The notes under the pieces were generated by a model, which worked only from the letters and a program-made list of their open reading frames with translations, had not been told where the DNA came from and made no database searches. The translations under genes were made by a program, and so were the position numbers. From the NCBI GenBank assembly GCA_034670405.1, contig JAXDDX010000166.1, positions 62,001-126,000 of the forward strand: a stretch of 64,000 nt of DNA. The letters are read 5' to 3'. Each line of letters starts with the position of its first letter. Positions within the stretch are counted from its first letter, which is position 1. The DNA is from Hoplostethus atlanticus. Lineage: Eukaryota; Chordata; Actinopteri; Trachichthyiformes; Trachichthyidae. This document shows positions 48,267 to 59,207 of the stretch, piece after piece.

Positions 48267-51200
48267 ATGGGAGCAATACATTTAAAGATGCTCAAACTTT
48301 TGGTTTTGTTGACTTTAACGGAGGTAAGGGGATCTCATTTTCTCATTATAAGCTAATTTTAAACTGAATCTTTTAACAAGAACATAATAAGAAGATACAT
48401 TTAGCAAATTCATGTACAGTAGTTGATATATTTTCTATCATTTATATTGTTCATATTTTAGATACAGTACAAAAAAAATAGTGTGTAGAGGAAGGACTAA
48501 CATATGAACACAGGCTCTTTTGAGTATCACTGCTTTCAACAAGTACGTGTGGCATGCCCAACCTTAGCTCAATAGACAAATTCATCCGGACCTGAAAAAA
48601 ATACCTGCACTGACTAGTCCTGAAATCTGTGTTGAGTGAAGGTAATGTGCAGCCTGCTGCCTCTCATGCTCCGGGAATATGATACAGGGGATAATTTGCC
48701 TCAGGATATAATGTGAAATACCAATAGCTTGCTGCCCTTGGAATGATATTTTTGTCTTGAAAATACTGTTTTTCCTCTTTTCATTCATTAATAACCATGT
48801 TTTTATTTCATTTTCAGATTTGTGCTGCTCAACCAGGTAAATAGGACTATTTTACTTTTGCCTCAAGACACTGTTGACCCCAAACTGAAATATAACAGGC
48901 TACCCTACATTTTTTTCTAGATATGACCTTGAAAGTCCTAGACAAGAATATACATATGTTGTAAATATGAAAGCCACCTACTCTGAAACCTACTCTCACA
49001 TGCATATTGTATCACTTACATTTGTACTGACAAGCCTTTTTTACCTGGAATGCTGAAAATGTTTTTTTGTATGTGTGCTGTAATACCTATAAACCTCTAG
49101 AAACCTAAACCTTTGAGATATTTATTTCTTATTTCTTCCAGATATGACTTTGTCAGTGTATACGGTGACATCAAAGAGTATGACTGGGCTTTGGAGCAGG
49201 TATACTGGTGCCAGCTCCTACAGGCTCACTGCAACACCTAATAACTCTCCTGGATCATCTGTCTTCGTTCAGTTCAGTGGCAACACAGTAATGGGCACAG
49301 TCAACTCTCTCTCACCAAACACGCTATATACCTTGCGGGTAGAGGCCATGGATAATGACTTCAATGTCCTCAGTAGTGCAGCTGCTGAGCACCTGACAGG
49401 TCAGTAAAAACAGTATGACTCCCAGTAGTGATATTATGATTCTTAAATGATTCATCACGTTATAACTAATAATAATAAACACCCTCGATTTGTGTATCTA
49501 TCTGTTGGACTGTCCCTTGCGCTCCAGCTCCTGCGGTGCCCGCCATTGAGCAGGCCTACTCCAAGCGCAGCAACAGCATCACTGTGGAGTTCACCGAGGT
49601 TTCCGGGGCAATCAGCTACATCCTAAGGGCAGAGTCGGAGACCGGGGATTTCTTCTCTGAGACCATGGTGGACAGCTCACCAGGCACAGTGCTACAGCTC
49701 CAGCCTTACACCACCTACAGCCTCAGTGTCATGACCGTCAACGTCGGGGGGCGGAGCCAGCCCTCATACACCATCCAGGCCAAGACAGGTATGGGTGACC
49801 ACTCTCATACTTAACAGTTAACAGTACCTAGTTTCACACTGTGACTGGTACATTTCAAATGGAGCCTTCTTTAAGGATCTTAGTGACAGATTCCAAAATG
49901 TATTAAAGCTCTCCTGAGCCAAGTCCTAACTAAGTGTAACACTGATATAGCACTTTCCCTGCACCTGTTGACTACAAGGTAACTGTGAAAACAAACAACA
50001 ACAATACTAACAATCTGGGATATGGAAGAAAGGAGTATGAGCTTGTCCCTCCACCTTCACTTGTCCAGACACTGCAAATTAAAAGCTGTTTACTGATGGT
50101 AATCAGTGTCTGAAGAGTAAGACACAGCCTTTCTTTTGTTCCTGTAGGACAATAGCTTGGTATCTCAATCCGCCGGCCATAACAGAGTGTCATTTCACTG
50201 ACCCATTGTCACAACGTCTACTCTGTGCAGCAAGCACAGTGGGGTGGAAACTATATCCATCTTTCTGCGTTTCGCCATTCTCAGAATATGAAAAGAGAAA
50301 CCATGAGAACTGGGTTGTCTCCTCCCCCGAAGGAAAACTGAATGTAACATAATCACAGGGAAATTGATTCCATTTCACACCTCTTTCAAAAAAGTTTTTT
50401 GGGGGGGTGGGGGAGGAAGGTGGCGTTCTGTATATTTATTAACTTTGAAATTGTCAGGGTTTTTTTCCATCACCCCTCCACAACAAATAGTTACCTATTG
50501 ATTAATCAGTTCATTATTCTCTAACCCTGTGTCCCTGTCCATAGTGGTGGTGGCCCCTGAGTTGAAAACTGAGTCTCCAAGCAATCACACCATCAACGTG
50601 ACATGGTTGCCTGTGCAGCACGCTGTCGCTTACACCGTCTACATCAGCCAATATCCAACAGCATCACCCAGCACTGAGCAACCCCGCACAGAGAACACCA
50701 CCAATTTCGTGATAATCTTTGATGACCTTGAACCAGGGACTCTCTACTACATCAAGGTCACAGCCTGGGACCCTGAAGGTCACCCTGGAGATGTCGCCAA
50801 TATCTCCCAGACTACACGTAAGCATGAAAATGGCAGGGGTTATAGTGATGACAAAATATACTGAGTAATGGGGTCTTTTTACCTGAATATGGCTAGTTTA
50901 TAGAAACAAGCCCTTTCCAGCTAGTGGTCAGTATGGTTCAATACAACTACCTTATCTGTAACATCTTGCCAAACTGACTTTATTGTGGTATCGCATGTTA
51001 TCGCGGATTATTATTAACATACCCCTTTTTGTCACTTGGTGGTAACATTCACAAAGCAGAATCCTTTTACTCCTTCTCTCTCATCTTTCGTTCTCCAGGT
51101 CCAGCAATGACACACCCCATGCCCGAGGTAATCCCTGGCAGGGGACCTCCGGGGGTCACAGTGCACTGGGATCTAGTCCAGGGAGCTGAAGGATACATCA

Positions 51201-52213
51201 TGTTCTCCAGTAATGGCAAAAACTGTAGCTCAATAAATACTCCTTACTGTATCATCAGCCCTTTGGAATGTGGCCAGAACCTATCTGTCATCGGCATTGC
51301 CTACAACCAAGCTGGTCCCAGCTACCCTTCAACACCAGAAGGCTACATTACACGTGGGTATACTGCACACAACACACAGGACCATGTAGCACGTTTGAAT
51401 ACATGTGGCATATCAGACGCCCTACACTGTATGCCTTACCAGTGATGCCCATTATTGTTGTTTCTGAACCTCTCTTCTCTCTCTCTCGCTGCCAGCACCA
51501 TGTCCCCCAGTGTTTGAGGTGAAGGAGGACGAGATAGGCAGATGCTCGGTGGAGTGGATTGAGATGCAGCTAGTGGACTTCTACATGGCCTATATTAAGA
51601 GGGATGACGGGGTTGAGGAGCACTGTAACACCACCGGTACCACCTGCTACTTCGACTGCATGTGTGGCTACACCTATCTCACTACGGTCTTCGCCTACAA
51701 CCGGGCCGGCCCCAGCCCTCTAGGATACGTGCTCAACTACACCACCAGTAGGACCACCATGCAGATGCATGCACACACAAATACACACAGATACTTGTTT
51801 TCCTCTTTAAGTAAACTGGTCATAATGTTTTTAAACAATGTTGGTCATTCTTCTCTTCTATTTTCGCATTTCTTCTCCTCACCTCACCCTCCCAGTTCCT
51901 TGTTGTCCAGAGAATGTTTCCATAGAGCTGGTTTCCACAGAGACCCTAGAGATCACGTGGTCATTGGTCCGAGGGGCGGAGCTGTATGAGACAACAGCAG
52001 CGCAGCCTGATGATGATGTCATCCACTGTAATGACACAGCACCAGTGTGTGCGCTGTCAGACCTGAGGTGTAACACAGTTTATTCGGTGGTGGTCACACC
52101 TTGCTGCGAGGCAGTGGGCTGCAACCGCACCTGCAAACCACACACACGCCAGACAGGTAACATCTTGACAAGGCAATGGTAAAATGTTAAATGTAGACAG
52201 GCTACCCCCATCA

Positions 52214-52269
<56 letters not shown>

Positions 52270-53988
52270 TAAAAGAGAACGATACGTAATTCTATCAGAC
52301 ATGCTGATGGACACACCATATCGAACAGGTAAGACATACTACATTGCTACATTAACATCATTTCTGACACCGCATCTATCTCCGGTACGACAACTCTATT
52401 TTCTGTCTGTCCTGCTGCAGCTCCGTGTTCACCAGAGATTCTGAATATGACCCAGACCACCACCTCCACGGTCAGAGTCCTCTTCACTAACCCCAACACC
52501 CCCAACACAACTTATACCATCACATCTACCGGACGCACCGACACACACACTTGCCACACACAAGACAACTCCTGTGAGCTCACACAGGTGCCCTGCGGAA
52601 CAACCTATGAAGTTGTGGCAGTCGCCATCACTGCTGTAGGACAAAGTCTACCCAGCTTCAGTGTGCCTCTAGAAACAGGTACTGTGCAGAGAATCAACAA
52701 GACAGTGTGACAGTTTATCACTTCTTGGTATGACTGTTTCATCATATTTATGTCTGTCAAGAAATGAGGCTACTGTATATGGCACTCTATGATGTATCAA
52801 TGGATTTGTTTACATGCACTGAGTAACCCTTGTACTGTATTTCCTCTCCCCAAGGTCCTTGCTGCCCCACATCTCTGAATGTGACCCAGGTCACCCAGGC
52901 TATGACCAACGTGACCTGGTCACCTGGCCACGGGGCTCGCTCCTACATCACGGCCCTCACATCCCCACGGGGACATGCCAAGTGCCACACTATGGACACA
53001 CACTGCCTGATGGGATGCATCACCTGTGGCACCAACTACAGCGTGAGCTTGGAAGCCATCAGCAGCACAGGACACAAGTCACAGTGCAACTACTATGGAT
53101 TTTCATCCAGTAAGGAAATATATGAAATATATGGGAACATATGTATACATATACGTACCACACACACACATAAATACACATACAGGATGGCAATTTGAGG
53201 GTGTGAAGTGAGGGGTGGGGGAGCTGTGGGGTAGTTTTGAAGGCAGTGGTGTATTCCCATCTCGTTAACAACGGATTTTAGAGAAAACACAGGGAAGCAA
53301 CATTTTCCCTTCCTACCACTGCTCTTACCCATGACACAAACATAGCTCACACTCAGCCAAGTCCATTTTTCCTCTATTCTCTAATCACCCTCTTGTAGAT
53401 GCCTGCTGTCCAACAAGTGTCAAGGTCTACCGGCTGCTCAACAACACCCTGAGGGTGTACTGGCGCTCCTCGGGCCTTCCTCCGACGCAGAACCATAGAG
53501 TGGACCTGTATGGGTCGCAGTCCAACTATACTTGTACCACTACTGCCGCCAGCAGCTCCTGTGATGTCCATGAGGTCACGTGTGGGGACGTGTACAGCAT
53601 GGTGGTGGCACCAGTACAGGAGGATGGGGGTATTGCGAGCTTCTGTGCGCGTAGGGTGTACTCTGGTAAGTCAGCTTCCGAAATGATTAAAACAGATATT
53701 CAAATGTGTGTATATAATCTGTGATTTGTGGCAATAGCTGTGTAATCTCTCTTATTCTTGTCTTATTCACAGTGTCCTGCTCAGGGAGTAATGTCGGTGT
53801 GGGTAAGTATCCTGTTGTAACAAGAATGTGTAGAATGATGAATTCATTTCCTCTTAATTCTCTAATTGATGTTTTGTTCACTCTAGTTAACTTTTTAGTT
53901 AATGTTTTATTGGAAAACAGCCACTGCACTGAAATCTCATCTCTCTCTTTCTTCAGTGATCTATCGGGGAAAGCGAAGTGTGGATTAA
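48267..53988 (+). CDS. fndc7: Fibronectin type III domain-containing protein 7, copy 1, complete
   Basis: Predicted secreted protein made almost wholly of FN3 domains; the function of FNDC7 is not established. Exons: 48267-48323, 48818-48836, 49142-49399, 49528-49788, 50545-50817, 51099-51353, 51496-51747, 51896-52156, 52421-52678, 52855-53109, 53399-53665, 53773-53802, 53957-53993 (stop TAA 53986-53988). All phases agree: 825 aa. The start is followed by a hydrophobic signal peptide (KMLKLLVLLTLTEICAAQP) split over two small exons. Each of exons 3-11 is one FN3 domain of about 84-91 residues bounded by phase-1 introns; examples are GAISYILRAESETGDFF and CGTTYEVVAVAITAVG. Domains 1-3 lack cysteine; domains 4-9 carry several, often starting PCCP or PCSP. 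Many N-glycosylation sequons (NHT, NVT, NTT). Two tiny exons encode a tail ending VIYRGKRSVD with a furin-like RGKR. Assigned by domain layout and position near aknad1/gpsm2. Confidence 0.88.
52217..52265. repeat. (CA)n microsatellite in an fndc7 intron
   Basis: About 24 CA units between exons 51896-52156 and 52421-52678. Confidence 0.95.
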
Positions 53989-54653
53989 ACGCGGTAAGTT
54001 ATTTTGCTCAACTCTACAAAGTGTCTAAAAACAGGAGGAAAAAATCTGTTACTTGACATCGCACTCTCCTTTGCATCGCGGTGTTGATTGTAAAGATGTG
54101 AAAGACCTTGATGAAAGCTGCTTTCACAAGACCCGTCCATTGTGTTACTTCACAGCTTGACGGATATCTTGTAACAGCATCATAAGCAGTCATAAACTGA
54201 CCGTGCCTATAGTATGTTGGTAACAAAAAGGTGTGAATGAGATCACAGGCGAGCACGGGTGAGGTCTCTCTCTTTACCTCTGGGACCTCGGACACGTATC
54301 TGTCTTGTGTCTATAAAACGTGGAAGGAAGAATGGCGGGAACGTGACTGGGACACATGAAGACGGAAAGGTGTTGCAGTAACATGACACAGACATGTGGC
54401 GTCTTATTGTGTCTGACATGAGTTGCCGTAATTGTTGAGCTTGTAAGACGATAGATGTCTTTAGATTCACCCTGATCAATTCTGATTCATGTAAAAACAG
54501 TTTCACAAAGAATATGTATTTTTGTTGAGTACACTGAAGTGATGCTGAAGCTATAAAGAGATACCTGTAATAATAACCTGAGATGTATGTTGTTACACCG
54601 AGTCGTCTACATTGAGATTCAGTGATCTCTCTCTTGTCTGTCTTTCCTTACAG

Positions 54654-55185
54654 GGAAAACCCCCTGCTGGAAAGAGGAGCGTCTCTGCTCCAACGGCAAC
54701 TGTGAAGATACCATGTACCCATCTGAAATATCACTCTTTTGTTTAGGAATACGTCTGTTTGGTTTTACTGCTGTTCGCAAGATAAACTGTTTGTATTAAT
54801 GAATATGATACAGAAAAACTCACTATGAAACTAAAAAGTAAAAGTAAGAGCAGAAATAGAAACTATACAGTAAAATCCCACGCAAAATTATTCTGGCAAT
54901 ACATTATTCAAAGACAAAGTAATATCAAAGAAACACCTTAGCACTTCTCCAAGTAGGACACCTCCATACGGCTGTTCGCTATGTCTCTGGGCTGTAAAGG
55001 TGGCCGTGGAACCACAAGTAGGTTACAGAAAAGTAGAGCAGTAGGTATCCATCATGTTTGGCTGGAGTCATGCATGGCCTATGGCTGAAACGATCAGATT
55101 GCTGGAGATATGTTCAATGTTATCTCTGCATTCATGTCTCCTAGCTGACTGATGACAACAATAAAGCACACCGTTTTGCATTACA
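54654..55185 (+). other. fndc7: fndc7 copy 1 3'UTR exon with poly(A) signal
   Basis: The stop-codon exon continues to a strong donor (GCG/GTAAGT at 53994). A matching acceptor (CTTTCCTTACAG/GGAAAA) lies at 54653. The downstream exon would carry the 3'UTR and AATAAA at 55160-55165. Because the junction is only about 5 bases after the stop, it should not trigger nonsense-mediated decay. Confidence 0.55.
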
Positions 55186-55258
55186 ACACTGCGTGGTGTC
55201 AATCATCTTGCATGGGTCATCATTATGTAGCAGAGATGATCTTCCCTGTTATGTTCTG

Positions 55259-55315
55259 GTGTGTGTGTGTGTGTGTGTGTGTGTGGGGTGGGGGGGGGGG
55301 GGGGGGGGGGGGGGG
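55259..55315. repeat. (GT)n followed by poly-G tract
   Basis: About 13 GT units followed by a G tract of about 30 bases with one T. Tract length is likely to be unreliable. Confidence 0.9.
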
Positions 55316-55494
55316 TCTCTGACCTTTTAACCCTTCATGAGCCTGAGTGCAGCCTCAGGTGGCTGGGCAGGGGGCCTGGTCATTCCTAAATGTAGACTTA
55401 ACTCTAAGGAAGGTGGGGCCTTCACTGCCCGGACAGTTACTCTTTCCCTTACACTCACCCCTTACCTTAACCATGGTTGGCATTACACCTCGCC

Positions 55495-56009
55495 TTAAAG
55501 GGGAATTCCGGTATTTTTAAACCTGGGCTCTATTTGTACAAATTCGTCATTTATACCGCTCAGATTGTTATTCGTGTGTCTGACAAGTGTCTGATTACGG
55601 AAAGGATCGCTACAGAGATAGACCTTTTTTTAACCAGAAACCTTTGTTTAACCTCTTCATGCAACAACTCACCTCATCTTTCAGATTTCAGAGCGAGACT
55701 TCTCCTTGAGCGAGACTTCTGTTTCTGGTTGAAAAAAGGTCTATCTCTGTAGCGATCCTTTCCGTAATGTTGTCAGACACTTGTCAGACACACGAATAAC
55801 AATCTGGCAAAAACAAGCACTTTTAGTGGACGTACTTTGATCGGTGCACTTGACCCTGCAGATTACGTTGCAGTCATAGCAGCCTGTTTCGTGACTGCCA
55901 ACTGATACGATCTACCGGAGCAATTCAAAAACTTTTTGTACCTATTTTGCGGTATAAATGACGAATTTGTACAAATAGAGTGTTTAAAAATACCGGAATT
56001 CCCCTTTAA
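55495..56009. mobile_element. TTAA-flanked palindromic MITE (piggyBac-type target site)
   Basis: Left end TTAA then AGGGGAATTCCGGTATTTTT; right end is its mirror, AAAAATACCGGAATTCCCCT then TTAA. The inversion continues inward over more than 100 bases on each side: CTATTTGTACAAATTCGTCA, ATTTATACCGC, TAACAATC, then CGAATAACA, TGTCTGACAAGTGTCTGA, GGAAAGGATCGCTACAGAGA and TAGACC all recur inverted. Arms are about 55497-55655 and 55730-56007. No transposase is encoded. TTAA duplication is the hallmark of piggyBac-superfamily insertion. Confidence 0.75.
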
Positions 56010-56918
56010 TGGGGTTAATGGTCCTTTTTTGCCACCGGTCTCTTCTTTAATTGCATAACCTTGTTTTAGCATCCTTTATTTTGATTGTGAAGCACTTTGC
56101 AAACTTTGCTTTGGAAAAAATGAAATACAAATGAAGTTATGATTCAGATTCTGATTTATGTATTACTTCAACACCCCAGCCAAACAAGCACGGTGGCCAA
56201 TAATACAAAACAAATACCAGCCTGAATGTATAAAACATTATGCATTCAGGATGTTCGGGGTCCCACATGTGGCAGACACAAGCTACTTGACACCTAGATG
56301 GATCCATTTCACCATAATGATTTGGATTCCATAGCACAGGCCTCTCACAATGGGACATACTGCTATACCTCATATCGCTCAGAGACAAACACAGACACAC
56401 AGGGAGAGTTAAGAGCAGAGACTGAGGAGTGGACCTTTTGTTAACCACTTGCTTTGTCACAGGCTTCACATGCTGCGTCACACAACAGGCTATCACGTTC
56501 ACTTACACAACACATATACCCGAATGCAGTGGGCATACTGATTCAGTAGATACTGCGAGATTGTAGCAATTCAGGGTAATCTGGAAATAAAATGGTGAGT
56601 TTCATTATGGTGTGGAGTTACAGTAGAATGTCCTAAGTCCTAAAAAAGTGCTAAGTGGCTTTGATGTATTCCTTGTAATGCAAATAAAACCTGTAGATGA
56701 ATGAAAGTTGAAGTCTTACATCACAATCCCTGTGGTTTTTAGTGTCCAAGTGTCCAAATGAGTCACTGGGATCATAGATTGTATTACCACCAGGGGCGAT
56801 TTTAGGACATGAGGTTTGAGAGAGAGAAGGGTGACTTAGTTGCGCAAATGTTTAAATGAATGAATAATAGAGTAAAACTAGAAGGCCAACAGTTAGTCAC
56901 CAGAACATCTATAGACCT

Positions 56919-56975
56919 GCATAGAGCCTTTTAGGAGGTATGGATACAATGGATTCAAGAAGGGGACAAGAAATC
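56919..56975 (+). repeat. Direct repeat, left copy
   Basis: 57-base unit (GCATAGAGCCTTTTAGGAGG...) repeated at 57290-57346 with few differences (GCATAAAGCCTTTTAGGAGG...). The 315 bases between them include an inverted copy of the AT-rich repeat found at 6799-6819. Confidence 0.75.
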
Positions 56976-57289
56976 CTCTCCATGACACTCAGGTTTCACT
57001 GAAACCACTGAGGAGCAGGTACCAAAGTATCATGGAACAGATTTTAGAAGGATACTAGGTATACAAATATCATAGAAAAACTAAGACCCTATAGTAATAT
57101 TATAAGAATACCATAGCAGATTAGAAAATACCATCAAGTAGGATTAGGTCACTATAAACTCACTGCCGAGGAGCACAGACGTTCCTATAGGAATGTTATA
57201 GGAATATTATAATGTTTTTTCCTCCTGAATTACTACAAAAATGCTATACATTTGCTTTAAATTCAACAATATTTTCCTTACATTATAGT

Positions 57290-57346
57290 GCATAAAGCCT
57301 TTTAGGAGGTATGGATACAACGTATTCAAGAAAGGGACAAGAAATC
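57290..57346 (+). repeat. Direct repeat, right copy
   Basis: Right partner of 56919-56975, about 90 percent identical by eye, in the same orientation. No coding content. Confidence 0.75.
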
Positions 57347-57849
57347 TGTGATAAATTTAGCCCAGAGAAACAGCTGAGCTGTTGTAGTCTCTAGTAGTAC
57401 TACTTCAAAGATTCCTCTCTCATCTATCTTGCCTGATTGTACATTTTATGTGGTACTTTCTTCTACCCATCTATGGAGAAACAGGTTTATTTGTAGGCTA
57501 TCTATATTATATGTACTTTCTTGGCTATCATGAGATAAGCTGACATTTCAGTCATTTTTGTTTATACCTTGTTTATACATTATACCTGTCAAGTTACAAA
57601 GCTAGTGAGTGTTGTAGCTAGCTAGCTAATGTTAGCTAACTATAACAGGGGGGAGTAACATGCTTTTTAATTTCTATTACAAGTAATAGACTATTGAGTG
57701 TGCATTTCTCAAATTTACTACCTCTGTCCCACTCACATACTCTCTGGGATTAGCTGCTCTGACCTGAGTTCAGTTGTTAGTGCTGCTGTCTGGCTGCTCT
57801 TCATTATGTCTCTCAGTCTCTCAGCACCGCGCAGCGCCCGATCTGGTGG

Positions 57850-57856
<7 letters not shown>

Positions 57857-57891
<35 letters not shown>

Positions 57892-57914
57892 GTCTCTCTC
57901 TGTCTCTCTCTCTC
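57857..57914. repeat. (CT)n microsatellite
   Basis: CT-rich tract with interspersed TGTCT units in the region between the two fndc7 genes. Short ORFs that read through it encode low-complexity Ser-Leu and are not genes. Confidence 0.9.
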
Positions 57915-59207
57915 CAGGCCTATGAGTTGGATAGCCTTAGCCTAGGTAAAATCACGTAGATTTTCTAGGGGGGGCTGAAGATGTTCTGATTACCACAATC
58001 TCTCCTCAAGACACAGCAAGGTGGCCCTATTCACCAGCATTTCCGTTCATTGTCCAAACTGCATCTTAGAATGTTTTATGTTTCAGCTGTTTAATTGAAG
58101 TGGCACATTCTCTTTCACATAATACTCTGTACCTCTATCTCTCAAAGACATCGAGGACAATAGACGCTTAATCCCACATCCCACAAAGACTGCAGTCAAG
58201 ATTAGATGAAATTCACAAATATCTAGAAAGAGACATCTTACTTCCCATGGCGGAACACAGAGGCAAATAGCCCACAGTTTTTATTTCAGCATGAAAAATG
58301 TCACGTTCTCCCCCAGGAGATTTTTGATAAGATTTGATCATATTTGGTCTCACTTCAGTACAGCACAAGGATCTTCTTTGTAACTCCACTTTTCCTGGTG
58401 CATGATCGACATATTTGGAAGGAAGACATGAGAAAAGGGCAAAACTGTATATCGTCTTGCACAACTTTACTTGGTTCAAGAGTTCAAGAGTGTGACATTA
58501 TTCTGTGCGTGATGTCAACAGAAAAACACTGAAGCCTTGATGTGTTAATTACTGTTCAATGTAATGTGTAAATGATGGTAAGCACCAGTAAAGTAATGCT
58601 GGTGAAAAAATATATAGTTTACAAACACTTATGTTGTTTAATATTTACAGCAGTAAAGCTTTCATAGGAATTCAAATCAAACAAGGAGAACTATGAGGAA
58701 TGAACCTTTCCTAGAATATTAAATTGTTTTCCGACATTCAATATGTCATACAATTACAGTGATATTGTCTTACAGCAGGCAAATCATGTTTCTATACAAG
58801 GAAGTCACTGTAAGAAACACTGTGCATACATTACAAGAAAAAACACTTCCTAGAACAAATCTTACATGCTTTCAATTTAAGAGGGAAATTGATCCACTTC
58901 AGAGATGGAATGCATTGTTAATAGTTAGTATAACAGTACTGAAATATTCTGTAAACATGAAGGGATAGCAACTTGAGTGTGAGGATGATGTGGGGGGATT
59001 GACATTATCTCCACCTCTACCCCACAGCTACATACTTTGTTTCCTTCTCATGATGACAGTGAGCCCACAGGCATCAGGAATGTACCTGTCCTCATTTCGG
59101 ACGTTCTGATTGGTTCCCATGAAGCTGATCTACAGCGCTCAGCCTGTAAAGATCCAGATGAGCTGCTGTGTCCAGCACCCAACTAACTGAAACCCTGCCA
59201 TTCTAAC
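57915..59207. other. Region upstream of fndc7 copy 2: no supported gene
   Basis: AT-rich DNA with only short ORFs lacking similarity. The 5'UTR and promoter of the second fndc7 gene must lie near its right end, but no TATA box or clear initiator is seen. GATTGG at 59109-59114 is a minus-strand CCAAT word. Confidence 0.5.

Noticed and set aside
55477..55752. 91-codon ORF between the fndc7 genes
   Set aside because: Sits within the left half of the palindromic MITE and has no homology.
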